Shown here piece by piece: positions 21,866 to 32,149 of a DNA stretch of 64,000 bases (the first letter of the stretch is position 1; every line of letters starts with the position of its first letter). Origin of the DNA: Balaenoptera acutorostrata (lineage: Eukaryota > Chordata > Mammalia > Artiodactyla > Balaenopteridae). The stretch is from assembly GCF_949987535.1 (NCBI RefSeq), contig NC_080082.1, forward strand, positions 47,468,374 to 47,532,373. The letters are read 5' to 3'. The translations under genes were made by a program, and so were the position numbers. Under the pieces are notes generated by a model. The model ran no database searches. It saw only the letters and a program-made list of their open reading frames with translations, and had not been told where the DNA came from.

Positions 21866-22272
21866 ATTTGTTTCTGGGGCTGTTATAACAAATTACCACA
21901 AACTTGGTGGCTTAAAACAACAAACTTATGCTCTCACAGTTCTGGAGTCCCAGAGTCTGAAATCAAACCTCCCTCGGAAGGCTAGACCTAAGGGAGAATC
22001 CTCCCTTACTTCTTCCAGCTGCTGGTGGCTCCAGGTGTCCTTGGCTTGTGTCTGCATCACTTTAGTCTCTGCCTTCACCTTCACGTGACTCTCTCTTCTC
22101 CTTGTACGTCTCAAATCTCCCTCTGCCTTTCTCTTAGAAGGACCTGGAAAAATCCAGGATGATTTCATCTCAAGTTCCTAACTTATAAATACCTCTGCAA
22201 AGACCTTTTATCCAAATAAGGTCACATTCACAGGTTCTGGGACGTCGACATCTGAGACCACCGTTCAACCCA
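21866..22272 (-). repeat. MaLR/MLT1-type LTR
   Basis: Antisense: GGGGCTGTTATAACAAATTACC, GTGGCTTAAAACAACAAAC, CTCTCACAGTTCTGGAG at the left; ATAAGGTCACATTCACAGGTTC and CAACCCA at the right. Open frames of 80-104 codons on both strands are LTR sequence. Confidence 0.8.
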
Positions 22273-22741
22273 CTCCATCTACCTCAGTGAACAGTACCTT
22301 CATCCGTCCTGCTGTTCAAGCCAGAAACCTGACTATCCTTGCGCTATCTTTTCCATTGCTCCGTATCTAACGCATCCAGAAGTCATTTTACTTCTTCTAC
22401 ATGTCTGGTATCTGTCACTTCCCCCTCTTTACACAACCTAATCCAAACTAGCGTCACCTCTCTTCTAGAGTCCTGCGGCAGCCGTCTGTCTGTGTACACC
22501 TAGCCCTGTGCCCAAAGATCTGTTCTCCATATACTGTGGAGGAGGTGTTTTAAAACGCAAGTCTGAGTGTGCTGCCCCCACCTTTTCGCTGCTGTTATGA
22601 AATGAACTAATAGCAATAACATAGTCCGTATTTAAAATGAAAATGAATTAAGAGGATAAACTTGAAACTGTGAAGTCTTTAAAAAGGTGATACATAGCAG
22701 GCAAATAAATGTTTTGTAAAGCAATTAAGAGGGGTCACTAC
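22273..22741. other. Unassigned intergenic sequence
   Basis: No gene. Pieces such as CATATACTGTGGAGGAGG are not recognised. Confidence 0.4.
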
Positions 22742-22756
22742 AAAAATGAATGATTT

Positions 22757-23361
22757 TGCACACACCCTTATGTTCATAGCAGCACTATTCACTATAGCCA
22801 AGACATGGAAACAACTGAAAGCCTAACAATCGACAGATGAATGCATAAGGAAGATGTGGTACCTATTTACAATGGAATACTACTCAGCCATAAAAAAAAG
22901 AATGAAATAATGCCATTTGCAGCAACATGGATGCAACTAGAGATTATAATACTAAGTGAAGTAAGTCAGAAAGAGAAAGACAAATACCACTTGATATCAC
23001 TTATACGTGGAATCTAAAATATGACACAAATGAACCTATCTATGAAACAGAAACAGACTCACGGACATAGAGAACAGACTTGTGGTTACCAAGGGGGAGG
23101 GGGGTGGGGAAGGGATGAGCTCAGCGCTTGGGGTTAGTAGATACAAACTATTCCATGTAGAATGGATAAACAAGGTCCTACTGTATAGCACAGGGAGCTA
23201 TATCCAATCTCCTCGGATAAACCATAATGGAAAAGAATATAAAGAAGAACTTATATATGTGTATAGCTGAGTCACCTTGCTGTACAGCAGAAATTAACAC
23301 AACATTGTCAAATCAACTATACTTCAATAAAAAAGTAAATTAAAATGCAAATCTTTCTTAA
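22757..23361 (+). repeat. 5'-truncated L1 (ORF2 tail and 3' UTR)
   Basis: Sense copy from the ORF2 C-terminal part (ATGTTCATAGCAGCACTATTC, AATGGAATACTACTCAGCC) through a G-rich 3' UTR to CTTCAATAAAAAAGTAAATT. TSD AAAAATGAATGATTT at 22,742-22,756 and 23,362-23,376, perfect. ORF2 frame is broken. Confidence 0.95.
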
Positions 23362-23376
23362 AAAAATGAATGATTT

Positions 23377-23551
23377 GGAACGCGGCTGGCTTGACACCCA
23401 ACACTTTAATACACTGCAGCCTAACTAAGCCCCTTCTCTGGTCTATAAGAAAACAAAGTCTCTGGACATTGATAAGCTAAAGGGCATCTACCCCCCTTCA
23501 ACACTCATCATGTAGTAAATACTGAGATGGCTGGAATCCCCTCAGAGCATT
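23377..23551. other. Unassigned intergenic sequence
   Basis: Short unique stretch between an L1 and a SINE. Confidence 0.4.
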
Positions 23552-23559
23552 TCTGGCAG

Positions 23560-23568
<9 letters not shown>

Positions 23569-23592
<24 letters not shown>

Positions 23593-23876
23593 TTATTTAT
23601 TTATTTATTTTTGGCTGTGTCGGGTCTTCGTCTCTGTGCGAGGGCTTTCTCCAGTTGCGGCGAGCGGGGGCCACTCTTTATCACGGTGCGCGGGCCTCTC
23701 ACTGTCGCGGCCTCTCTTGTTGCGGAGCACAAGCTCCAGACGCGCAGGCTCAGTAGTTGTGGCTCACGGGCCTAGTTGCTCCGCGGCATGTGGGATCTTC
23801 CCAGACCAGGGCTCGAACCCGTGTCCCCTGCATTGGCAGGCAGATTCTCAACCACTGCGCCACCAGGGAAACCCCC
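23569..23876 (-). repeat. CHR SINE, GCAGCTGGGCCCGTGAGCC subfamily
   Basis: Antisense; T-rich tail, GGTCTTCGTCTCTGTGCGAGGG, and head ending GCGCCACCAGGGAAACCCC. TSD TCTGGCAGCAGCATTTT at 23,552-23,568 and 23,877-23,893, perfect 17 bases. Confidence 0.96.
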
Positions 23877-23893
23877 TCTGGCAGCAGCATTTT

Positions 23894-24503
23894 AAACTTG
23901 TCTGCTTTTCCCACGCTCATCTTTCCACATAACTCTCCGGCTGTAATACCTGAATAAGAGCTGTCCAAATGGTTTCGAAATGAAGTGCCTCTAAGTTACC
24001 AACTTTCATATTCCTGTCACTACAAAGCAGTCTGCTCCAATTTATGTTCTAATAATAGCTTAGTGGAGACCTTACAGGTCCAATGGAAGCAAATTTCTAG
24101 CATGAAAAATATGACGTTCACCAATCAGTCATAAACTACCTTCTGGGTAGCCACGATGTATCAGCACTATGCTGGTTCTTCTCTGGCCTTAACAAGGGTT
24201 TTGGCCCCAAACCAGTGAGATGGAGAGCAAGGTGATTTTATACAAGTGAAATGTTCCCTTCACATTTCTGTGTCTTCAGGATAGGCTCAATTCTGCTGCA
24301 AAGAGCCCTAAAATCTCAGCGACTTAAAGAGATGAAGTGTTATTTCCCACTGTTGCTACATATCCAGCAGGTTGACTGGGGCTTTCCATCATGCTGTCCT
24401 CCCTCCTAGACTGATTGATGAAGTAGCCTCTGTCCGGGTTGTGCCTGGTCACTATGGCAGAGGGAGAGATGGCTTTGCGGGGTCTTGCACCAGGAGTTAA
24501 AAG
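23894..24503. other. Unassigned intergenic sequence
   Basis: No gene or clear repeat seen up to the L1 target site. Confidence 0.4.
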
Positions 24504-24514
24504 GTCTGGCCTGG

Positions 24515-25797
24515 ACACTATCAAACTCTTAGAGGAAAACATAGGCAGAACACTCTATGACATAAATCACAGCAAGATCCTTTTTGACCCACCTCCTAGA
24601 GAAATGGAAATAAAAACAAAAACAAACAACTGGGACCTAATGAAACTTAAAAGCTTTGGCACCGCCAAGGAAACCATAAACAAGACGAAAAGACAACCCT
24701 CAGAATGGGAGAAAATATTTGCAAATGAAGCAACTGACAAAGGATTAATCTCCAAAATATACAAGCAGCTCACATAGCTCAATATCAAAAAAACAAATAA
24801 CCCAATCCAAAAATGGGCAGAAGACCTAAATAGACATTTCTCCAAAGAAGATATACAGATTGCCAACAAACACATGAAAGGATGCTCAACATCACTAATC
24901 ATTAGAGAAATGCAAATCAAAACTACAATGAGGTATCACCTCACACCAGTCAGAGAAAATCTACAAACAATAAGAGTGTGCTGGAGAGTGTGTGGAGAAA
25001 ATGGAACCCTCTTGCACTGTTGGTGGGAATGTAAATTGATACAGCCACTATGGAGAACAGTATGGAGGTTCCTTAAAAGACTAAAATTAGAACTACCATA
25101 TGACCCAGCAATCCCACTACTGGGCATATACACTGAGAAAACCATAATTCAAAAAGAGTCATGTACCCCAGTGTTCATTGCAGCTCTATTTACGATAGCC
25201 AGGACATGGAAGCAACCTAAGTGTCCATCGACAGATGAATGGATAAAGAAGATGTGGCACATATATACAATGGAATATTACTCAGCCATAAAAGGAAACG
25301 AAATTGAGTTATTTGTAGTGAGGTGGATGGACCTAAAGTCTGTCATACAGAGTGAAGTAAGTCAGAAAGAGAAAAACAAATACCGTATGCTAACACATAT
25401 ATATCAAATCTAAAAATAAAAATAAAAAAAAAAAAGGTTCTTATGAACCTAGGGGCAGGACAAGAATAAAGAGGCAGATGTAGAGAATGGACTTGAGGAC
25501 ACGGGGAGGGGGAAGGGTAAGCTGGGATGAAGTGAGAGAGTAGCATTGACATATATACACTATCAAATGTAAAACAGATAGCTAGTGGGAAGCAGCCGCA
25601 TAGCACAGGGAGATCAGCTCGGTGCTTTGTGACCACCTAGAGGGGTGGGATAGGGAGGGTGGGAGGGAGATGCAAAAGGGAGGAGATATGGGGATATATA
25701 TATACATATAGCTGATTCACTTTGTTATACAGCAGAAACTAACACAACATTGTAAAGCAATTATACCCCAATATAGATGTTTAAAAAAAAAAAAAAA
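24515..25797 (+). repeat. 5'-truncated L1 with largely open ORF2 tail
   Basis: Sense L1. TSD GTCTGGCCTGG at 24,504-24,514 and 25,798-25,808. The ORF2 C-terminal part runs in one frame from 24,515 to the stop at 25,411-25,413. It is broken only by a TAG at 24,775-24,777, and around 24,955-24,985 a short segment is missing without loss of frame. Readable landmarks are [39 protein letters not shown] and MEYYSAIK. The 3' UTR is 25,414-25,797, with a G-rich tract and poly(A) tail. It lacks the 5' UTR, ORF1, endonuclease and reverse transcriptase, so it cannot move. Confidence 0.96.
25414..25797 (+). repeat. L1 3' UTR of the 24.5-kb copy
   Basis: Contains GGTTCTTATGAACCTAGGGGC, CACAGGGAGATCAGCTCGG, the G-tract cluster 25,642-25,667 and the end ACATTGTAAAGCAATTATACC. 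Nearly the same sequence recurs at 44,237-44,590, so both L1 copies belong to one young subfamily. Confidence 0.9.
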
Positions 25798-25808
25798 GTC
25801 TGGCCTGG

Positions 25809-26274
25809 AAGTGATTCATGTCTCTTCTGCTCATGATTCAGTCAACCACCAGCGGGCCCCAAAGTGCACCCTGCAATGAGCCCGGAAATGGGGAGAAGTG
25901 GAACTATTGGCAAACTGAAGATTATCACAGTCTGTGCTTCTTGTCACTAAATATTTAGACCACCCTTCTTCCCTACAAGCAATATATACTTACACCCCCA
26001 AGGGTGATAACCAAAAGTTCCATCCAATCACGGCATCAGGCTTAAAGTCCAGGACCTATGGGTGTTGCACAGGAATTTCTAAATTGGGTTGAGGGAGGCG
26101 CTCTCTCCAGAGACTTAAGAACCAGATGCCAAGTTCTCTATTCCACCTCCAAAACTGTTGCCCCAGTCCCAGCTTAACAAAGATAGAATACTCGTGGGCT
26201 AACAGCAGTCAACACACCCTTCAGCAAGGGGAAGAATAAAAGGCACTCAGACACTCACTCTCTCCTTTTCTCTA
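25809..26274. other. Unassigned intergenic sequence
   Basis: No gene, no repeat recognised. Confidence 0.4.
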
Positions 26275-26515
26275 TTGTATTCATTGCATTTCACATTTCC
26301 ATAGCGTCATTTCTCTGCCAGGAATCCCTCTAGGCGCCATACACACATCAATTGACTTAATCCTCACTACAACCCCATGAAAAAGGTATGATCACAAACC
26401 CCATTTTCAGATGAGAAAATTCAACCAATGCATTTGTTCCAGGTCCCCCAGCTAGTACGTGCTGGAGCCGACCCAGCAGCCTGCTTCTAACCATTACACG
26501 ATGCTATCTTTTCAG
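26275..26515 (-). repeat. MIR SINE
   Basis: Antisense MIR pattern: CATTTCACATTTCC, TTAATCCTCACTACAACCCC, CCCATTTTCAGATGAG, GGTCCCCCAGCTAGTACGTG and ACCATTACACGATGC in the expected order. Confidence 0.8.
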
Positions 26516-26599
26516 GGTCTCTCCATCTCTAGAGATTCATTTGCAAGTAAAATTCTAAATTAAACTTGCAACCTAAAAGTGGGAAAATGCTTATTAAGA

Positions 26600-27099
26600 G
26601 AAGTAGAGTTTAGTCTTGGAGGGAACAGATTTGTTACTGGGACCACCAGTGCCTACTCCACCCTCATGCTGTTGTCTTCGCCCAGGATGAGTCGGTGGGA
26701 CACTCACACCTCTCACAGATGGGTCTCCCTATAAGATGGAACACAGATGGAACACCTCCTCCTCTTTGCCGTCAGAAAGCCTCCACGTAGAAAGCACTGC
26801 TGCCTCGTTGTATTGCCAGCAGAGGAAAACGCCAGCGAACACTTCCACGCTGGTGTGAGTGGCGATGGAAATGGAGCTTCTGGATCCAAACCAGGAAGTA
26901 TTTTTGAAGACTGCCTCATATGCAGCTCCTGATTGCTGGCTGTGAAGGCATGAGCCCAAGTGCTGCCTGAGCCCATGTTCTCCTCCAAGGGCAGGAAGAG
27001 TGAGCCAGCATGCAGAGAGGGGTGGTGGTGGACTGAGAGAATCCTAGCAGCGTTCAGGTCCCAGGTTCCAGTCCCTCCTAGGAGCCCCATGGGGTGGTA
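26600..27099 (-). other. Unassigned stretch with a 125-codon minus frame
   Basis: A minus-strand frame at 26,713-27,090 (begins MGLLGGTGTWDLN, contains GNTTRQQC and a basic KRRR near its end) has no family I recognise, no TATA or CpG-island context and no visible splice partners. A second minus frame overlaps it in another phase. More likely chance or old repeat than a gene. Confidence 0.25.
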
Positions 27100-27504
27100 G
27101 ACCCTTTCCTTCTAAAATTTGTTCAAGTTGGAATGACATCTCTTGCAATCAAAATGGTAGATGTACCACAATTTATTTAACCAATGTCCTACTGATGCCT
27201 TTGAATTTTTCTAATATTTTTGCTAATGCAAAAAATGCTTGAAAGTTTTTCTTGTTCTTTAAGTGTGTCAAGAGGATGATCCTAAAAGTAGAATCGCTTT
27301 CTACTTTTAAAAAATTACTGATGCTTTTAAATTTACCAATACTTTAAACATTTTATTGATATTGCTAGTCCTAAAGCACAGTGTCAATGCACAGACTCTC
27401 CAGTAGTACATGAGGGACCTAATTCTTCACGTCCTCACCAGTACTTGCTATAATCAGTCTTTTTATTTTTTAATCATTGGGTGCAAATAAGTGATTTCAT
27501 TTTT
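27100..27504 (-). repeat. Old antisense L1 fragment
   Basis: Sequence such as TAGAATCGCTTTC, ACCAGTACTTGCTATAATCAG TC follows the reverse of an old ORF2 3' region. Heavily diverged. Interrupted by the SINE at 27,505. Confidence 0.45.
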
Positions 27505-27861
27505 AAAAAATTTTTTTTAAATTTTATTTTATTTTTGGCTGCATTGGGCCTTTGCTGCTGTGTGCAGGCTTTCTCTGTTTGCGGCGAGCGGGGGCTACTC
27601 TTTGTTGCGGTGTGTGGGCTTCTCATTGCAGTGGCTTCTCTTGTTGTGGAGCATGGGCTCTAATAGCGTGGGCTTCAGTAGTTGTGGCACGTGGGCTCAG
27701 TAGTTGTGGCACACAAGCTCTAGAGCGCAGGCTCAGTAGTTGTGGCGCACGGGCTTAGTTGCTCCGCGGCATGTGGGATCTTCCCAGGCCAGGGCTCGAA
27801 CCCATGTCCCCTGCATTGGCGGGCGGATTCTTAACCACTGTGCCATCAGGGAAGCCCCCAT
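27505..27861 (-). repeat. CHR SINE
   Basis: Antisense, with TTTATTTTTGGCTGCATTGGG, many GTAGTTGTGG blocks, and head ending CCATCAGGGAAGCCCCC. TSD TGATTTCATTTTT (27,492-27,504) and TGATTTAATTTGA (27,862-27,874) is imperfect. Confidence 0.94.
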
Positions 27862-27874
27862 TGATTTAATTTGA

Positions 27875-28721
27875 ATTTACTTAATTTGTGTGATTAAACA
27901 TCCTTTTGTATTTCATTGACCATTCATCACTGCTTTTACTTTTTTTTTTTTTTTATCTACCTGGGATTTATTTTGGTGTAAAGAAAAAGATGAGGATTCC
28001 AACTATTTTTTAAACATATAGTGGCTTTTCAACACTACACTTCTCTGAAAAGTTACCTTTATCATAAAATTAATTCCCTATATACTTGGGCATAATCATG
28101 AACTCTCTGGTCTATACCATTCATTTGTCCCTCTGGTCTTATTGATTCTTATGATAAATGAAAGTGTTAATGAAATAACCTATTAAATGAGATAGATTCT
28201 AAAATAGGGTCTAAGAACTAAGTTCAACTCTATGTTTATGAGACATAAACATTGTTTATATGAGACATACCTGAAACAAAGAACACTACAAAATTGAAAA
28301 CAAAAGGATGTATAAAAATATACGAGGCAAATGTAAACAAAAGAAAGTATGGGTAGCAATACTATCATCAAATATATAAATCATGGGCAAAAAGCCTTAA
28401 ATAAGTCAGAGGATGACTTTACAATGATGGAGATGAGCTGATGCTTTTGTGCACCAAATAACATAGCATTGGAATATATGAAGAAAACCTATAGGAGATA
28501 CATGTTGAGAGAGATAAGCACAGTAGCAGGAGGAGACAATATAAAACTCTCAAAACCAGTCAGGTCAAGTACATAAATGAGTATGCCAATAGAGAAGTGA
28601 TTTAGACATGTCACATGTATATTTAGAAGGAATTTCTTGAAGTTTGTGATTATCTAAAATTAGGAGGTGGTATGAAAAAGTCAAAATATGTTTATTAGTT
28701 TTAAAAATAAAAAGTTAATGA
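27875..28721. other. Unassigned AT-rich intergenic sequence
   Basis: 27,875-28,010 appears to continue the old antisense L1 (AACATCCTTTTGTATTTCATTG, CCTGGGATTTATTTTGGTG). Beyond that nothing is recognised. Confidence 0.4.
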
Positions 28722-29053
28722 AGGTGTTCCACCTCCTCCCCCACTAAGTTCATATGTTAAAATCCTAAACCCCAAAGATGATGGTATTAGTAGACAAGAC
28801 CTTTGGGAGGTGATTAGGTCATGAGGGTGGAACCCTCATGAATGGGATGAAGGCTCTCCCACCCTACTCCCAAGTTGCTTCCCCCATGTGAGGACACAAG
28901 AAGTCTGCAACCCAGAAGAGAGCCTTCACCTGACAACACTGGCACTTTGATCTCGGAATTTCAGTCTCCAGAACTGTGAGAAATAAATATCTGTTGTTTA
29001 AAAGCTTCTCAGTCTGTGGTATTTTGGTATAGCAGTCCAAATAGACTAAGACA
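28722..29053 (+). repeat. MaLR (MLT1A/MST-type) LTR
   Basis: Sense LTR: AAGTTCATATGTTAAAATCC, GGAGGTGATTAGGTCATGAGG, CCCTCATGAATGGGATGA, AACTGTGAGAAATAAATATC and GTCTGTGGTATTTTGG, ending at ACTAAGACA. Carries the usual AATAAA near its 3' end. Confidence 0.9.
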
Positions 29054-30000
29054 TTCCCCTTGTAGAAAAAATGAAGAAGACAGAGATCCTTTCCAATTCT
29101 CTCTGCTTCCATTACTTCTGCTGGCCCCAGCTGAGATTTCTACGATCTCCTACATTTCTTGAATAAGCAGCATAATGCAAAAATAATAACATTTTAATAA
29201 GTAAACTCTGGTTTATGGCCACAATTGCCAGTCATTTTAACCTAATAATTTTGTTTATTTAGGTTCAAGGCTCACCACAGACTTCATTCTTCATATTCAT
29301 AAGTTCTTTATTTTGATTCTTCTTTTAATATGTCTTCCATCAACTAAAGCATATAATTTAAGAAGCATCTGTGAGTTCTTAGCTCAAAGGCTTTCCCTCA
29401 CCACACTCTGCAAACAATTGTTCCATTATCTTTTGGCATCTTGAGTTGTGGAGGAAAGTCTGAAGCCAACCTAAAATTTCCCATGATAAGATGACTTTAT
29501 CCTACCCTGATGCCTATAGGATTTGTATTGGTCCTGATGGCTTTATACTGATTTGTCTTGTTATAGTAAGAGAATCCTTTTAGTGTACAAATTACAGTCA
29601 TCCTTCTGTTTTATCTACAAATTTGGTTTTGTTACATTTGTTCTGTTCTCTTCGGGAAAACCCACTGTGTGCTGCATCATTACTGTCAGGTTTCATACCC
29701 AGCATCTAATCATGTTTCGCCTCTGCCTTTGCCCCTTGCACTTGATGGGTTTTCCCTTGGATCTCATCTCCATGACAGCAGGACAGATTTGATTCTAAGG
29801 TGCTTCTGAGGTGGTTTTCATTCTAAAAAGCTTTCCCCTCCACTTAGTCTCCAAGAGCCACTTCCCTTCTCTTTCTGTTGTTTGATGCTTTTGTCTTTGA
29901 TGTTTTGCTTGACCTCTTGCTTCATAGGCATGCCCTATGATTAAGATTAATGATAATTTCTTTGAGACTTTGGAGAAGTTTTAAATAAATATTTCTTCAG
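29054..30000. other. Mostly unassigned; possible old antisense L1
   Basis: 29,280-29,800 is T-rich with pieces such as GTTCCATTATCTTTTGGC, reminiscent of old antisense L1 but not secure. No gene. Confidence 0.3.
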
Positions 30001-30123
30001 GGAATTCCCTGGTAGTCCAGTGGTTAGGACTTGGCGATTTCACTGCCAGGGCCCGGGTTCAATCCCTGGTCAGGGAACTAAGATCTTGTAAGCCGCTTGG
30101 CACAGCCAAAAAAAGAAAAAAAA
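30001..30123 (+). repeat. Short CHR-type SINE
   Basis: Sense copy: GGAATTCCCTGGTAGTCCAG, ACTTGGCGATTTCACTGCC, B box GGTTCAATCCC, GGTCAGGGAACTAAGATC and A-rich end. Same short subfamily as 54,385-54,505. Confidence 0.92.
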
Positions 30124-30138
30124 AAAAAGATGTTTCCT

Positions 30139-30463
30139 TTTTTTTAAAGATTTATTTACTTTTTATTTATTTATTTTATTTATTTTTGGCTGCGTCGGGT
30201 CTTAGTTGCGGCATGTGGGATCTTTGTTGAGGCATGCGGGATCTTTCGTTGTGGTGCACGGGTTTCTCTCTAGTTGTGGCATGCGTGTTTTCTCTCCTCT
30301 AGTTGTGGTGCACAGGCTCCAGGGTGCGTGGGCTCTGTAGTTGTGGCGCGCGGGCTTAGCTGCCCCGTGGCATGTGGGATCTTAGTTCCCCAACCAGGGA
30401 TCAAACCTGCATCCCCTGCATTGTAAGGTGGACTCTTTACCACTGGACCATGAGGGAAGTCCC
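30139..30463 (-). repeat. CHR SINE inserted at the tail of the preceding SINE
   Basis: Antisense copy. TSD AAAAAGATGTTTCCT (about 30,124-30,138) and AAAAAGATGTTTCTT (30,464-30,478), one mismatch. The target was the A-rich tail of the SINE at 30,001, giving two SINEs back to back in opposite orientation. Confidence 0.93.
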
Positions 30464-30478
30464 AAAAAGATGTTTCTT

Positions 30479-30705
30479 TAGTTGTGTGATCTAATTCTTG
30501 TTAAAGTGTGTATCTGCCCTCTCCACCCCCATTTTTGTAGCATCTATGCATAAGACCCACGTTGGTTCCTTTCTGGTCACCACTGAGTGGGGGTAGCTCT
30601 CTAAGCCTGCCTCAGAATTGCATGATGCCATCACTCTTTTTATCCTGATAACCTGAGCGTTGTTTTAATTCTTCCCTTAGAAAGAGAAGTGAAGACCTAG
30701 CTATT
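30479..30705. other. Short unassigned stretch
   Basis: Nothing recognised. Confidence 0.4.
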
Positions 30706-30718
30706 GACTTTTTTTTTT

Positions 30719-31029
30719 TTTTTTTTTTTAATTTTATAGCTACTTTATTTATTTATTTATTTATTTTTGGCTGTGTTGGGTCTTCAGTTCGTGCGAGGGC
30801 TTTCCCCGGTTACGGCAAGCGGGGGCCACTCTTCATCGCGGTGCGCGGGCCTTTCACCATCGCGGCCCCTCCCGCTGCAGGGCACAGGCTCCAGACGCGC
30901 AGGCTCAGCAGCCGTGGCTCACGGGCCCAGCCGCTCCGCGGCATGTGGGATCTTCCCAGACCAGGGCTCGAACCCGTGTCCCCTGCATTAGCAGGCAGAT
31001 TCTCAACCACTGCGCCACCAGGGAAGCCC
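30719..31029 (-). repeat. CHR SINE inserted in an L1 poly(A) tail
   Basis: Antisense SINE of the same subfamily as 16,291 and 43,934. TSD is GAC plus ten T at 30,706-30,718 and 31,030-31,042. The T run is the antisense poly(A) of the L1 that follows, so the SINE landed in that tail. Confidence 0.93.
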
Positions 31030-31032
31030 GAC

Positions 31033-31335
31033 TTTTTTTTTTAATTGGAGTATAACTGCTTTACAATATTGTGTTACTTTCTGTTGTACAATGAAGTACA
31101 TCAGCTATATGTATAAATATATCCCCTCCGTCTTGGACTTCCACCCCACCCCCATCCCACCCATCTAGGCCATCACAGAGCACTGAGCTGAGCTCCCTGT
31201 GCTATATAGCAGGTTCCCACTAGCTATCTATTTTACACATGATAGTGTATTTATGTCAAACCTAACCTCCCAACTCATCTCACCCACCCCTTCCCCCCGG
31301 CTGTGTCCACATGTCTGTACTCTATGTCTGCGTTA
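31033..31335 (-). repeat. L1 3' UTR fragment
   Basis: Antisense: TAATTGGAGTATAACTGC, TACAATATTGTGTTAC, AGCTCCCTGTGCTATATAGC, CCACCCCTTCCCCCCGG. 5'-truncated. Confidence 0.9.
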
Positions 31336-31539
31336 AATCTGCTCATTCTTTCAGCTGCTGGAGAATGAGTGAGAAGGGCGAGGAGTGAGCTAGAGTTAAC
31401 TGTGTGTCTTGACTTGGGAATGTTGCCTGCAAATCTTTTCCATTGTCTCCTCTGATATTTCAGGTATTTCTCTCTTTGGGGTAAGCAAGGCAACATGGCA
31501 GGAGTCCCCAGAACAAGGTAAAGCCTTACAACTCTGGAT
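31336..31539. other. Unassigned intergenic sequence
   Basis: No gene seen. Confidence 0.35.
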
Positions 31540-31960
31540 TGGTTATCTATTGTGGCCTTACAGACAAGTCCAATACTTAACAGCAAAGAACAGCAATTTA
31601 TTATTATCTCTTTACAATTCTGTGGGTTGAGTGGGCTCAGCTGGGTGGTTCTTTTGTCTCATGCTGTTTCATTCAGATGAGGTCTAGGGCTGGAGTCATC
31701 TGAGGTTTTCTTCACTAACATGTCTGGCACCTGGGCCAGGATGGATAGAATAGCTAGGGGCTGGTGGGGCATCTCTCTCTCCAAGTGGCCTTTCCATCCA
31801 GCTAATTTGGGCATTCTCACATGATGGTGGTGTCAGTGTAGTTGGACTTCTTACGTGGCAACCAGCTACCCCTGTGCAAGTCAGGTTTTAGACGAAGCGA
31901 CTGGAGAGCTTTGGCATGCATGTGACCTGAACTGAAATGGCAGAAATTGGAGGGATGCAA
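31540..31960 (-). repeat. Degenerate MLT1-type LTR
   Basis: GGTTATCTATTGTGGCC and TTGAGTGGGCTCAGCTGGG, then AAGTGGCCTTTCCATCC resemble the antisense LTR family seen at 19,498. Diverged; right end uncertain. Confidence 0.55.
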
Positions 31961-32149
31961 CAGCTGACTGCTGGGACAGAACCACTCTCCCTCTGTCTTA
32001 GGGCTGCAAGAGAGGAGTGGAGAGCTCTTAAGTATGTGGGTCATGGTAAACCTGTGCTTCTCAAACTTTAAAGCACACAGAAATCCCTTGGTGGTTTTTG
32101 ATAAATGCATGGTGTTGTGTATCCACAATTAACATTACAGTGTCATACA

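Noticed and set aside
24874..25413. 179-codon plus-strand open frame, the longest in the window
   Set aside because: L1 ORF2 tail in an insertion with its own TSD. No catalytic domains, no promoter.
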